Shown here in pieces: positions 35,643-44,631 of a stretch of DNA of 64,000 nt. The stretch is from assembly GCF_020092905.1 (NCBI RefSeq), contig NZ_JAGSGB010000002.1, positions 930,001 to 994,000 of the forward strand, given 5' to 3'. Made by a program: the position numbers and the translations under genes. The notes below the pieces were generated by a model. It did not search any database and was not told the DNA's origin. It saw only the letters and a list, made by a program, of their open reading frames with translations. The stretch comes from Pacificimonas aurantium. GTDB lineage: Bacteria; Pseudomonadota; Alphaproteobacteria; Sphingomonadales; Sphingomonadaceae. Within the stretch, counting starts at the first letter, position 1; the number at the start of each line of letters is the position of its first letter.

Positions 35643-36182
35643 ATGAGAACAACAGATCACAGCAACGCCATCGCTCGCACGACAGGCAGGAGTCCGGCCA
35701 TCATCGAGAAGCTTCCGGCGGACGAAGGCTCCCTGCTTGAGGCGGAGCGCTTCATTGCCGCAGCGCAGCAGGTGCTTCGGACGGTGGGCGGGCGATTCCT
35801 GACAGCCGTCGGAGACGATGCCGGATCGGTGATCTGTTATGTCTTCAGTTCCTCCGAAACGCCTGAATGGATCGACCTTGCCGACGCCCGCCTGCCACTG
35901 AATGCCGCGGCGGCACGCAGCCTGCTGACGATCCAGTCGATCGGCAGGGACCTTATCGGCAACCTGCTGCGCCGCTGGCCGGCAGGAGCCGGTCCGAACC
36001 GCATCGGGTTGCTGTGCGATGGGCATACGCTGTGCGTCTGTCCGGCGGAACCGGATCCGACGTCACCAAGCTGGCGCCATCACTGGGACAGCGGACAGCT
36101 GAGTTTTGCTTGCCTAGGCGAAGTACCCAATACGAGTTCATTTCGCATATTGAATAATTTCGACGAAAGCTCTATCCACTAA
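35643..36182 (+). CDS. hypothetical protein
   Basis: I do not recognise this 179-residue protein. It looks soluble, mixed alpha/beta, without a signal peptide or membrane helix. No ribosome site precedes ATG 35643, so the start is uncertain; a GGCAGGAG at 35685-35692 precedes no clear start codon. It lies between the sigma factor and a regulator on the same strand, so a regulatory role (for example an anti-sigma or co-regulator) is possible but unsupported by motifs. Confidence 0.6.
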   Translation: MRTTDHSNAIARTTGRSPAIIEKLPADEGSLLEAERFIAAAQQVLRTVGGRFLTAVGDDAGSVICYVFSSSETPEWIDLADARLPLNAAAARSLLTIQSIGRDLIGNLLRRWPAGAGPNRIGLLCDGHTLCVCPAEPDPTSPSWRHHWDSGQLSFACLGEVPNTSSFRILNNFDESSIH

Positions 36183-36199
36183 CTTGAATATAGGAGGGG

Positions 36200-37312
36200 G
36201 TGGAGAATGGCGTGGCGAGCGAGAATTCGGAATCTAGTCAGTCGATATTAGGCGACGCGTGCGATCCCTATCGACACTTTATTTTTCCCAACCGGATCAG
36301 ACATATCAGGCAGACGCGCGGATTCGATACGCTGCTGACATTCGCGCGAAAAATACCTGAACTCTCCTATATTCGCCTGTCAAAACTTGAGCGGGGAGAA
36401 GTCTTTCCCAGGCCGGAAGAATTCGCAAGAATCGCGGCCACTCTCGGCGTAAGTGTCGACGATCTGATCTGTCGCTTCGACGACTCCTTCGACATGGACG
36501 ACTGGTGCGGATCGCTGATCGAGCAGCCTTTCGACGAAAAAGAGGAGAAGTTCACGCTTCTTCTGGCCGCCGCGGCCCGCCGGCGGCGCGCGAACGATCC
36601 CGAACTCACGATTTCGAAGATACATGAACGGTTCGACCTGGCGCCGGTCACTTTGTCCCGCGTTGAACATGCCCAGCGGCCCTTTTCGAAGTGGAATCCG
36701 GAAATGCTGCAGCGAGTCTGCGCCTTTCTGGGCGTTTCGGAAGCGAGCGACCTGAAAGCTTTCGTGACCGAGCAGTTCGAAGCGGGCCTGTTGACCCCGT
36801 TCCTTGCGCACTTGCCGACCGCCCAGGACCGGGAGAGCGCGGCGAAGGAACATGCGGTCATGCTCCGCGAAACGGCCGCCGGACACCTGACGGAGGAAAG
36901 CCCGTCACGGCCGAACGCAGCGTTGGGAGCCTCAGCTCCGCATATCGGCGAACATCTTCCCGTGCTTGGATTTCCTCTTCCAGACGGGCTGATAGACCCG
37001 CGGCCGACCGGAGAAGAAGTGCCGGTCCTCATATCGCCGGACAATCTGTTCGCCCTACGCATCTGCAGGCCCGTTCTGGGAATGGGGATGCCCGCAACCG
37101 CAGTTCTTATCGCAGACCGCAGCCGCTTTCCCCAGCCTGGCGGGCTCTGCATCCAGAACCTCGGCAAGGCTTGCCGGGTCCTGGCCGTGATGGTGGACAG
37201 CGATGGCGGCCTCGTCGGCCGAAGCAAGCGGCCCGACGTCAGCGTGGCACTCGACGAACTGGATCCCGATCTGCTGAGCGCGGTTGTCGGCGCGTGGTTC
37301 GCGCCATCCTGA
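36200..37312 (+). CDS. transcriptional regulator with two XRE-type HTH domains
   Basis: The 370-residue protein has one XRE-like HTH near residues 32-90 (LSYIRLSKLERGEVFPRPEE) and a second HTH-like segment near 120-180 (LTISKIHERFDLAPVTLSRV). Residues ~265-370 resemble an S24/LexA-like fold but without the catalytic serine and lysine. It likely binds DNA and may respond to a ligand. GTG 36200 is very close to AGGAGG; GTG 36212 is an alternative start. Confidence 0.7.
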   Translation: MENGVASENSESSQSILGDACDPYRHFIFPNRIRHIRQTRGFDTLLTFARKIPELSYIRLSKLERGEVFPRPEEFARIAATLGVSVDDLICRFDDSFDMDDWCGSLIEQPFDEKEEKFTLLLAAAARRRRANDPELTISKIHERFDLAPVTLSRVEHAQRPFSKWNPEMLQRVCAFLGVSEASDLKAFVTEQFEAGLLTPFLAHLPTAQDRESAAKEHAVMLRETAAGHLTEESPSRPNAALGASAPHIGEHLPVLGFPLPDGLIDPRPTGEEVPVLISPDNLFALRICRPVLGMGMPATAVLIADRSRFPQPGGLCIQNLGKACRVLAVMVDSDGGLVGRSKRPDVSVALDELDPDLLSAVVGAWFAPS

Positions 37313-37325
37313 CCCGGCCGAAGCG

Positions 37326-39077
37326 CTAGCCCTCGCGGGCTGCCTCGTCGCGCCGCGAGCGGATCAGCTTCGCAAATTCATGTTCGTTCGCGCTTCGCGG
37401 AAGCGCGGCGAGAGCCTCCGCGAACACGTCCGAACGCGACGGCGGACTGCCGGTGACGAGGACATCGAAAAGCGCTTCGAGAGGGTCGCCGTCGAGCACG
37501 CGGCCATGATCCCTGTCTAGGGCCGCGAGCGCCGCCCTGTCGCCGGTCATGGCAAGGGCGACGGCATGTTTCAGCACAGCCACCTTACGCACCTCGGCAT
37601 TTCCCGCGCCAGCCAGACTGTGCCGGTTCGCTGCGGTGAAGGCGGTCCAGTTGCCGCTTTCCCAGTGCATGGCGGCCGCAAGGTCGTCCGAACCGGGAAC
37701 GTCCTGAAGAATGGCAAGCGCCTCTTTCGGGCGGCTGAGATTGTAAACCGCGACCGCTTCGAGCTTCTGACGGTCCCATCGCATCTGATCGGTAAAGCGC
37801 ACATCGTCGGACGCCTGCAGCGCGTCGACGGCGCGCTGCGGCTGCCCTGCCAGTAGGAACAGGCGCGCCACCTCGATCGAGAGCGGACCTTTCGCAAGGT
37901 CGCGGGCGCGCACCCGCAGGCGGTAGTCCAGCAGTTCCGCCGCGCGCTCGTAGAGGCCCGCTTCGCGGAAGCGATCGGCCAGCGTCCCGACGAGCCGGTC
38001 TCCGTCCAGACCGCCTGGGAGCAGGTCGCGATATTCCCAGAACAGCCCGCCAAGGCGGTCGAGCGGTACGCGCTCGTCCTCCAGCCGGCGCTCCAGCCGG
38101 GACGCCAGTTCCTCTCCAAGCTCGCGGGCATGCGGACCGGGAGGATGATAGCGAAGGAGAGCCGCGCCGGCCGCAAGCGCCCGCTCGTCGTCGTCGCCCG
38201 CCTCCTGCAATTCGAAGCGCAGCAATCGGCGTTCGAGATCGCCGCCGCGCCAGGACAGCGAGAGCCGGTCCAGCTGCCGCTCCTGCTCTTCCGTGAGCGA
38301 TCCATTGACGGCCTTGGTCAGGGCGATGGTGGAAAACTGTGCATCCGCGCGCTCTTCCGGCGAACCGGACAGGTCCACCCGCGCAAACAGGTGCCGCGCC
38401 TCCTGCGGCTGTCCCAGATCGACGAGGGCCTTGCCGCGAAGGAGATTCGCGCCCGCATCGTCCTCGGGAAACGAAGCGAGAGCCGTAACGGCCTCCTCGG
38501 CCTTTCCGACCGCAAGCAGGGCCGCGGCATAGTCATAGCGAAAGTCGCGGCGGCGCTCGTCTTCCAGTTCCTTCAGCCCCGCGCGGCCGCAAGCCCATTC
38601 ACCTTCCGCGTCGGCGGGCATGCCGAGGAGCATGAAGGCCCGCATCCGCCATAGGCACGCGCGCGGCTCCGCCGCCAGCACCGGGTCCGACAGGGCCATC
38701 AGCGCCGCTTCCCCCCGGTACATCGAGGCATAGGCCGCGCCGAGCGCGAACTGGTAATTCGCGACCAGTGCCAGGTCAGGGTCGTCATCGAGCATGACCT
38801 GGAGCACGCCGCTCGCATCCGCGGCGCGGTTATGGGCTAGCAGGTTGAGCGCATGATCCCATCGCAATAGCTGCCGGTCGTCGGCTGACCCCGCCGCGAT
38901 CGCCAGCAAGGTATCGTTTAGCGCAGGAGCCCCGGGAAGCGCGAAATGCGGCAGCGGCCGCTCGGCCAACCTGGCGGCGAACCCGGGACGGCGCGCTTCG
39001 GGCAGTCCGTCGGTTGCCGGCCCTGCGGACACCGAAGCCGCCGCCAGCAGCAGGGATGCGAGCATCGCGGCCTTCAT
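37326..39077 (-). CDS. secreted TPR-repeat protein
   Basis: The 583-residue protein has a signal peptide (first ~18 residues, ending SVSAG) and is otherwise helical with TPR-like pairs (YQFALGAAYASMYRGEAALMAL; LYERAAELLDYRLRVRA; YNLSRPKEALAILQDV). It is probably periplasmic and may serve flagellar assembly or placement, judging only from its neighbours. It ends 13 bases from the convergent XRE gene. Confidence 0.7.
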   Translation of the reverse strand: MKAAMLASLLLAAASVSAGPATDGLPEARRPGFAARLAERPLPHFALPGAPALNDTLLAIAAGSADDRQLLRWDHALNLLAHNRAADASGVLQVMLDDDPDLALVANYQFALGAAYASMYRGEAALMALSDPVLAAEPRACLWRMRAFMLLGMPADAEGEWACGRAGLKELEDERRRDFRYDYAAALLAVGKAEEAVTALASFPEDDAGANLLRGKALVDLGQPQEARHLFARVDLSGSPEERADAQFSTIALTKAVNGSLTEEQERQLDRLSLSWRGGDLERRLLRFELQEAGDDDERALAAGAALLRYHPPGPHARELGEELASRLERRLEDERVPLDRLGGLFWEYRDLLPGGLDGDRLVGTLADRFREAGLYERAAELLDYRLRVRARDLAKGPLSIEVARLFLLAGQPQRAVDALQASDDVRFTDQMRWDRQKLEAVAVYNLSRPKEALAILQDVPGSDDLAAAMHWESGNWTAFTAANRHSLAGAGNAEVRKVAVLKHAVALAMTGDRAALAALDRDHGRVLDGDPLEALFDVLVTGSPPSRSDVFAEALAALPRSANEHEFAKLIRSRRDEAAREG

Positions 39078-39295
39078 GGCAGCAGTCCCATATGAACGAG
39101 GTAGACGAAGGCGGCACCGCCCAACCCGGAGCCGGCCAGGAACAGGGCAGCGCCGAGAAGACCGAATCCCTTCTTCCCGGCAGCAGGCGCCGCGGGCTCA
39201 CCGGCGACGGCCACGGCGGTAGAGTCGCCCTGGTTCGCCGCAGGAACGCCGGAAGAATAGACGCGCACCCGCGCCGGTTTCTGGTCGAAGCTCAC
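39074..39295 (-). CDS. small membrane protein, unknown function
   Basis: The 73-residue protein has a cytoplasmic basic N-terminus and one membrane helix near residues 49-71 (GLLGAALFLAGSGLGGAAFVYLVHMG). GTG 39295 has GAGGGA five bases upstream and is preferred over ATG 39322. Its end overlaps the TPR gene start by four bases, so the two are co-translated. Confidence 0.65.
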   Translation of the reverse strand: MSFDQKPARVRVYSSGVPAANQGDSTAVAVAGEPAAPAAGKKGFGLLGAALFLAGSGLGGAAFVYLVHMGLLP

Positions 39296-39313
39296 GATTG
39301 TCCCTCGATTTCT

Positions 39314-39324
39314 TTCTATCATTG
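39314..39324. promoter_or_regulatory. candidate promoter core TTCTATCATTG in a divergent gap
   Basis: On the plus strand it resembles the CCTATNAT elements and would serve the gene at 39409; on the minus strand TACAATGATAG could serve the small membrane protein. Confidence 0.3.
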
Positions 39325-39408
39325 TAGTGACAGGCCGCGCCTTTGGAGGCGCGGGGGCCGACTTTCGACCTGCAATTTGGCCCTGCACTCTGGAGAGAGG
39401 AGTTCGCA

Positions 39409-39834
39409 TTGGCGACCAAGGCAACCCGCCTCGCGGCTAGGCTGACGGCACCGCTCCTGGCCTTGTCGATCGGCATGCTTTCCTCGGTCCCGGCAACCGC
39501 TGCCGGCGGTGAAGAAACGCCGGGAGAAGCGCATTTCGTCATGCTCGCGCCGCTATCCGCGCCTATCGTCGACGGAGCGCGAACCACCGGCAACCTGCAA
39601 GTCACACTCGCCGTAGAGACATCCGACACGCAGCTGGCGGCAAAACTGACCGGGCGCATGCCGATGCTGCGCGAGCTGCTGCTTGCAGGCGTCGCCGACT
39701 TCGCACGTCTTCACGCCATGGTATTCGCCCCGGTCGACGCGAGCCTGCTTGCCGCTCATCTCGACGAGCGCCTGCAGGCCGAAGCGCCCGGCGCGCACGT
39801 GCGCGTGATCGAGCTATCCGCCCGCCCCCAATAA
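39409..39834 (+). CDS. secreted FliL-like protein
   Basis: The 141-residue protein has a signal peptide (to about residue 35) and a domain resembling FliL's periplasmic part: HFVMLAPLSAPIVDGARTTG, LQVTLAVETSD, then KLTGRMPMLRELLLAGVADF. FliL proper is at 42 kb and is membrane anchored. TTG 39409 has GAGAGGAG upstream. It may be a stator-associated factor in the periplasm; that is inference. Confidence 0.55.
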   Translation: MATKATRLAARLTAPLLALSIGMLSSVPATAAGGEETPGEAHFVMLAPLSAPIVDGARTTGNLQVTLAVETSDTQLAAKLTGRMPMLRELLLAGVADFARLHAMVFAPVDASLLAAHLDERLQAEAPGAHVRVIELSARPQ

Positions 39835-39878
39835 CAAGGCTCGTCATCGCTTGCCGCCCCTGCGGGGGGTGGCACAGC

Positions 39879-39910
39879 GATTGCGGACCGGCGGAAGCCG
39901 GACCGCAATC
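39879..39910. terminator. hairpin in the convergent gap before motE-like gene
   Basis: Arms 39879-39892 and 39897-39910 pair with one A-A mismatch around GGAA. There is no T-tract, but the position between converging genes fits a two-way stop. Confidence 0.5.
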
Positions 39911-39933
39911 AAACCATTACTTCTTACGGGGCT

Positions 39934-40530
39934 TTAGCCCTTCCCCTTCGCAGTACCGGACGCCGCCGGCACGCCGGCCGGCTGAGCCAGCGCCATCGTT
40001 AGCGCCGCGGCCTGCTTCGGACCCATATTCGCGATAACCAGGGCGACCGAACGTTCCCGCATGCGGCGGGACACCTCGACCTGAACCGTCAGGTCGAGCT
40101 GCTCGAACACGGCCGCCGCCTTCTTTGGCTTCATGGTCTGATAGATGCGCGCCAAGCTATCATATTGCGCCGCCTGCGGATCCTCTTCCGCCGCGGGCTC
40201 TTCAGCCTGCTCCTCCGTCGCCGCTGCGTCCGAGATACGCTTTTCCGCAGCCGCAAGGCTTCGCTCGCGAAGCTTCAGCGCCCGGGCCTGCTGGGCCGCA
40301 TCCACGTCCCGCTTTTCAAGGTCTCCGCGAATGGCGGCGCTCATGCGGTTCTCCGCGACGCTGCTTGCTTCCGCCTCGATCTCCGCCGGTTTCGTTTCCG
40401 CAGCACCAACCGCCAGCGCGTGTGTCAGCGCCGTGGTGGCCGCCGCCGCCGCCATCAGCGGCAGGAACGTGATCCGCTTCGACGGCACGTAGCGCCGCAG
40501 GCCGGACAGTCTGTCGATGACCTGTTTCAT
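39934..40530 (-). CDS. MotE-type flagellar protein (MgtE N-domain)
   Basis: The 198-residue protein has a membrane helix near residues 21-43, a coiled coil to ~110, and a C-terminal MgtE-N-like domain (LARIYQTMKPKKAAAVFEQL, VIANMGPKQAAALTMAL). This is the layout of MotE, a periplasmic chaperone for the stator protein MotC in rhizobia. It lies downstream of the DUF6468 gene, overlapping it by four bases. Confidence 0.8.
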   Translation of the reverse strand: MKQVIDRLSGLRRYVPSKRITFLPLMAAAAATTALTHALAVGAAETKPAEIEAEASSVAENRMSAAIRGDLEKRDVDAAQQARALKLRERSLAAAEKRISDAAATEEQAEEPAAEEDPQAAQYDSLARIYQTMKPKKAAAVFEQLDLTVQVEVSRRMRERSVALVIANMGPKQAAALTMALAQPAGVPAASGTAKGKG

Positions 40531-40907
40531 TGCGCGGCGACTGCGGCGACCTCAGCCTCGGCGGCGTCGTTCGCAGGAGCTGTACCCGTGGCTTCGCGCG
40601 GCATGGACGACAGAATCCGATCGGCGGCGGCGTCGGCCAGCCCGACCATCACGGTCAGTTCGTCGGCCATGTCCTTGCCGCGGCCGATGTCGCCCTGCAG
40701 GCGGGCGCCTTCGTTGCGCAGAAGGTCGCGGAGAGCTTCGGTTGCCGCCTCGGCCCGCCGGGCAGCCTCGTCGAGGGCCTGCACCATTTTCCCGTTCTCC
40801 GCCGATTGAATGAGCTTCAGGCGCCTGTCGAGACGGACCGCCTGCACAAGCACGGCAGTACAGAAGAGAATGGTGAGCACGCTGGTGAAAGTAGCAAGTC
40901 CGATCAT
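40527..40907 (-). CDS. DUF6468 family flagellar-cluster protein
   Basis: The 126-residue protein has one N-terminal membrane helix (about 4-22) and a coiled coil, matching the DUF6468 proteins that sit beside fliM in alphaproteobacteria. The function is unknown; a membrane-associated helper of the switch or export gate is plausible. It overlaps fliM by four bases. Confidence 0.8.
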   Translation of the reverse strand: MIGLATFTSVLTILFCTAVLVQAVRLDRRLKLIQSAENGKMVQALDEAARRAEAATEALRDLLRNEGARLQGDIGRGKDMADELTVMVGLADAAADRILSSMPREATGTAPANDAAEAEVAAVAAQ

Positions 40908-41920
40908 GACGACGTCTCCGAAATCCCCTTGAGCAGCCGAACGGCCACATTCTGACGAAGCCGGCCAATCTGAACCGGCGCTAGATCAATTCCTCCGCAT
41001 TGCATGGCCATCGGATCTTCCGGACCGGAAGACAGCCGGATTGCCTGCCCCACGGACAGCGCTCTAATGTCGGCGAGGCGCATCTCCGTCTCGCCGAGGA
41101 CGACATCCAGCTCCACGTTCGTGCGCCGGATCTCTTCCTCCATATGCGTTTCCCAGATGTTGAGGCCGCCCTCGGCCTCTCCCATGAAACCGTCGAGCAG
41201 TTGGTCGCGAACCGGTTCCAGCGTGGCGTAGGGCAACAGGATCGAGAATCGTCCGCCGCGTCCCTCCATGTCGACGCGAAAACTCGCCGCGGCGCAGACA
41301 TTGGTGGGGCCCGCGATGGCGGCAAAGCGCGGGCTCGTCTCGACCCGCTCAAGCTTCATCTCCGCCGGAGCAATCGAGGAAAAGGCCTGACTGATGTCGG
41401 AGAGAATGACTTCGATCATGCGCGAGACCAGGCGCGTTTCAATCGTGGTGAAACCGCGGCCGTCGATCATGGTGCCGCCGCTGCCCCGGCGTCCGCCGAG
41501 AAGCGCATCCACAACGGCATAGATCATCGGCGCATCGACGGTGATCAGGCCGACGCTGCCCCATTCGCTGACTCGGAAAACGCCGATCATCGCCGGCAGG
41601 GCGATATGGTTCATATAGTCGCCGAAGCGGACCGTATCGACGCCCTCCAGGCTAACCTCGATGGCATCGGTCGTGAAGTTGCGCATGCTGGTTGCGAAGG
41701 TGCGCACCGTGCGATCGAAGATCACCTCGAGCATCGGCAGGCGGTCGTGGTTGACCACATTGGTCTCGATGACCGCCCGGACGCCGGTGCGGCGCGTTTC
41801 CTTCTGCCCCACCTCGCCGAACAGGGCGTCGATGCCAGCCTGGTCGAGCGCGCCCGCGGCGTCGCCGTCCGCCGGCATGGGCGGCTCGGGCAGGTCGAAA
41901 TCGTCGAAATCGTCGGCCAT
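40904..41920 (-). CDS. fliM: flagellar motor switch protein FliM
   Basis: FliM binds phospho-CheY and connects FliG with FliN. The 338-residue protein has the N-terminal LDQAGIDALFGE segment (CheY-binding region), the middle domain with GSVGLITVDAPMIYAVVDALLGG, and a C-terminal SpoA-like domain. ATG 41920 overlaps the end of fliL closely; GTG 41926 is an alternative. Confidence 0.95.
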   Translation of the reverse strand: MADDFDDFDLPEPPMPADGDAAGALDQAGIDALFGEVGQKETRRTGVRAVIETNVVNHDRLPMLEVIFDRTVRTFATSMRNFTTDAIEVSLEGVDTVRFGDYMNHIALPAMIGVFRVSEWGSVGLITVDAPMIYAVVDALLGGRRGSGGTMIDGRGFTTIETRLVSRMIEVILSDISQAFSSIAPAEMKLERVETSPRFAAIAGPTNVCAAASFRVDMEGRGGRFSILLPYATLEPVRDQLLDGFMGEAEGGLNIWETHMEEEIRRTNVELDVVLGETEMRLADIRALSVGQAIRLSSGPEDPMAMQCGGIDLAPVQIGRLRQNVAVRLLKGISETSS

Positions 41921-41922
41921 GG

Positions 41923-42450
41923 TCACTGCTGCACCAGATCCTGAATGAGAATGTCGCGAACCTTGCCGTGGCCGAGCGTGTCGAGCGCCCGTACGAGCAT
42001 CTCTTCCTTGATGCGGTAGACCGCCGCGGCGCCGGAGAGATCCTCGGGGCGCAGTTCGCGCAGGAAGGGCTGATAGGAGTCGAGCAAAAGCGGGATCTGC
42101 TGTTCCAGTTCAGGCACATGTTCGGCGCCGGTGGGCACCAGCACGAAATGAACCTTCAGGAAGCGGGCCTGGCCGTCGGCGGAGCGCAGGTTGACGACCA
42201 TCGGCGGCACATCGACAAAGACCGTGGCTTCGGCAGTTTCGTCCGCCTCCGCATCGGCGGCCTCGTCGACTTCGGCGACTTCGGCTTCCTCGGCCGCAGC
42301 GTCGTCTCCGCCCATGAACATGAAGGCGCCCCCGCCCCCGCCAAGCAGCAGGACGGCGGCAGCGCCGCCTATCAGGATGAGCTTCTTTTTCTTACCGCCC
42401 GTTTCGGCCGGTGCTGCGTCCTCGGCGTCCGTTTTCTCTACATCGCTCAC
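41923..42450 (-). CDS. fliL: flagellar basal-body protein FliL
   Basis: FliL supports stators at the inner membrane. The 175-residue protein has a lysine-rich cytoplasmic start, a membrane helix (about 24-46), an acidic linker (50-75) and the FliL domain (FVDVPPMVVNLRSADGQARF, LKVHFVLVP). Confidence 0.93.
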   Translation of the reverse strand: MSDVEKTDAEDAAPAETGGKKKKLILIGGAAAVLLLGGGGGAFMFMGGDDAAAEEAEVAEVDEAADAEADETAEATVFVDVPPMVVNLRSADGQARFLKVHFVLVPTGAEHVPELEQQIPLLLDSYQPFLRELRPEDLSGAAAVYRIKEEMLVRALDTLGHGKVRDILIQDLVQQ

Positions 42451-42533
42451 TGTGCGTCACCCGTCCCATCATGCGGCGTCTTACCGGCGGGGGAGAAAAG
42501 CGGCGTCCGTGCCGAACGTCCCTGCCAGTTTTT

Positions 42534-42543
42534 CCTATCATAG
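42534..42543 (+). promoter_or_regulatory. candidate -10 element CCTATCATAG upstream of flgF
   Basis: It lies about 65 bases before flgF and follows a GTTTTTCC run. It would serve flgF-flgG-flgA-flgH. Confidence 0.4.
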
Positions 42544-42607
42544 AAGGGCACCCGGCAAATTGTGCCGGGGGGTACGGCTTTTTTGAAACCACGTCGGAAC
42601 GCACGAA

Positions 42608-43348
42608 ATGGACGTCTCTTCTTATGTATTGCTGAGCCACGAACAGGCGCTTCGGCGCCGTATGGACGTGGCCGCCAACAATATGGCGAACGTGAATACC
42701 GCGGGTTTCAAGCGCGAAACTCCGGTCTTTCACGAATATCTGATGGAAGGCGAAAATGCGCGCGCGCCGGAGAACGAGACGTCCTACGTTCTCGACTACG
42801 GCACCGTTCATGACACAAGCGCAGGCGCGTTCCAGGCCACGGGCAACTCGCTCGACCTGATGATCGACGGTCCGGGCTATTTCGCGGTCGAGCTGGAAAA
42901 CGGGGAGACCGGCTATACGCGCGCGGGCTTCCTGCGCGTTCTTGAATCGGGTGACCTCGGCACCGCGAACGGCGCGGTGCTCCTGGGCGAAGGCGGTGCC
43001 CCCATTGCCGTGCCGGAGAATGCAGCCGGCCAGCTTTCCGTCGTAGAGGACGGCACGGTCATGGGCCCGGACGGGCCGCTCGGCCGCATCGCCGTTACCG
43101 CCTTCGAGAATGACGGCGTTCTCGCCCAGCGCGGCGACGGCATCTGGACCGGGCCGGAAGGCGAGGAACTGGCCGCCGCCGATACCAAGATCCGCTCCGG
43201 CGGCATCGAAGGATCGAACGTCCAGGCCATCGTCGAAACCACCGACATGATCGAAATCATGCGCGCCTACCAAACCAGCAAGCGGATCGCGGACGACCTG
43301 TCCGACATGCGCAAGCGCGCCATCGACCGGCTCGGCCGGATCAACTGA
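42608..43348 (+). CDS. flgF: flagellar rod protein FlgF
   Basis: FlgF is a proximal rod protein. The 246-residue protein has the rod signature RRMDVAANNMANVNTAGFKRE near residue 20, the middle LDLMIDGPGYFAVEL and the C-terminal helix MIEIMRAYQTSKRIADDL. Confidence 0.95.
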   Translation: MDVSSYVLLSHEQALRRRMDVAANNMANVNTAGFKRETPVFHEYLMEGENARAPENETSYVLDYGTVHDTSAGAFQATGNSLDLMIDGPGYFAVELENGETGYTRAGFLRVLESGDLGTANGAVLLGEGGAPIAVPENAAGQLSVVEDGTVMGPDGPLGRIAVTAFENDGVLAQRGDGIWTGPEGEELAAADTKIRSGGIEGSNVQAIVETTDMIEIMRAYQTSKRIADDLSDMRKRAIDRLGRIN

Positions 43349-43371
43349 CTTCTGAAGAAAGGCGAATAGTC

Positions 43372-44157
43372 ATGCGCACTCTTTCCATTGCAGCGACCGG
43401 CATGCTGGCGCAGCAGACCAACGTCGATGTCATTTCGAACAACATCGCGAACATGAACACCAATGCCTTCAAGCGGCAGCGGGCGGAATTCCAGGACCTT
43501 CTCTACCAGCAGGTGAGCCGCCCCGGCACGGCAGCGGGCGGCACCGAGACCATGGTCCCGACCGGCATCCAGATCGGCTCCGGCGTGAAAACGGGCGGCA
43601 TCTACCGCATCAACGAACAGGGCGCCTTGACCGCCACGGCGAATCCTTATGACGTCGCCATCCAGGGCCGTGGTTATTTCCAGGTTACCCTGCCCTCGGG
43701 CGATCTTGCCTATACCCGCGACGGGTCGTTCCAGCTGTCCGACCAGGGCGAGCTGGTCACCGCTGACGGTTATGCCGTCGAGCCGGGCATCGTCGTTCCG
43801 CAGGAAGCGATCGGCGTCACCATTGCCAAGACCGGCGAAGTTCAGGTCACGCTGGCCGGCGACCCGCAGCCGCAGACCATCGGCCAGATCGAGCTCGCCA
43901 CCTTCGTCAACGAAGCCGGCCTGGAAGCCATGGGTGGAAACCTGCTGCTGGAAACGGCCGCTTCGGGCCAGCCGACCATCGCGGTTCCCGGCGAACCCAG
44001 CTTCGGCACGCTGGAGCAGGGCTTTGTCGAGACATCCAACGTGAACCCGGTGTCCGAGATCACAGCACTCATTTCCGCGCAGCGCGCCTATGAGATGAAC
44101 AGCCGCGTCGTGAAGACGGCGGACGAAATGCTCGCCACGACGAGCCAGATCCGATGA
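43372..44157 (+). CDS. flgG: flagellar distal rod protein FlgG
   Basis: FlgG forms the distal rod. The 261-residue protein begins MRTLSIAATGMLAQQTNVDV, then ISNNIANMNTNAFKRQRAEF, and ends with EITALISAQRAYEMNSRVVK, all diagnostic. AAAGG precedes the start. Confidence 0.97.
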   Translation: MRTLSIAATGMLAQQTNVDVISNNIANMNTNAFKRQRAEFQDLLYQQVSRPGTAAGGTETMVPTGIQIGSGVKTGGIYRINEQGALTATANPYDVAIQGRGYFQVTLPSGDLAYTRDGSFQLSDQGELVTADGYAVEPGIVVPQEAIGVTIAKTGEVQVTLAGDPQPQTIGQIELATFVNEAGLEAMGGNLLLETAASGQPTIAVPGEPSFGTLEQGFVETSNVNPVSEITALISAQRAYEMNSRVVKTADEMLATTSQIR

Positions 44158-44612
44158 TGAAGCGCATCGCCTTCATCACCGCCGGCGCCGCGATGATCTT
44201 CGTCGGCCCGCCTGGCCTCGCCGCCGACCGGGACGTGGAGGCCGTTTCGGTCCTTGCCGTTCCTGTCGACCGCGGCGACGTCCTCTCCGCAGACCTGTTC
44301 GAGATCGCCGAACTGGCGCCGAACCGTGCCCGCGGGGCCGTGAGGCCCGAGGATGCGGACGGCCTGGAGGCGCGCCGCAACCTCGCCGCCGGACGCATCG
44401 TCCGGCGCAGCGACCTGATCCAGCCGCAACTCGTCCGGCGCGGAGATCCCGTGTCGATCGAAGTGCGCAGCGGCACGCTGACCATCACATCGCGGGGCGA
44501 AGCTCTCGGCTCGGGAGCCGAGGGCGAGCGCGTGCGGGTCGTCACGGCGAACAGCCGCACGCTCGAGGGCATCGTCGCGCCAAACGGCGCGGTCGTCGTG
44601 CCGCTCCACTGA
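44154..44612 (+). CDS. flgA: flagellar P-ring assembly chaperone FlgA
   Basis: The 152-residue protein has a signal peptide (to about residue 24) and the SAF-type FlgA domain (VPVDRGDVLSADLFEIAEL, ARRNLAAGRIVRRSDL, RVRVVTANSRTLEGIV). It overlaps flgG by ATGA. Its client FlgI is not in the window. Confidence 0.92.
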   Translation: MMKRIAFITAGAAMIFVGPPGLAADRDVEAVSVLAVPVDRGDVLSADLFEIAELAPNRARGAVRPEDADGLEARRNLAAGRIVRRSDLIQPQLVRRGDPVSIEVRSGTLTITSRGEALGSGAEGERVRVVTANSRTLEGIVAPNGAVVVPLH

Positions 44613-44631
44613 CGTCTGATCGGAGACACGA

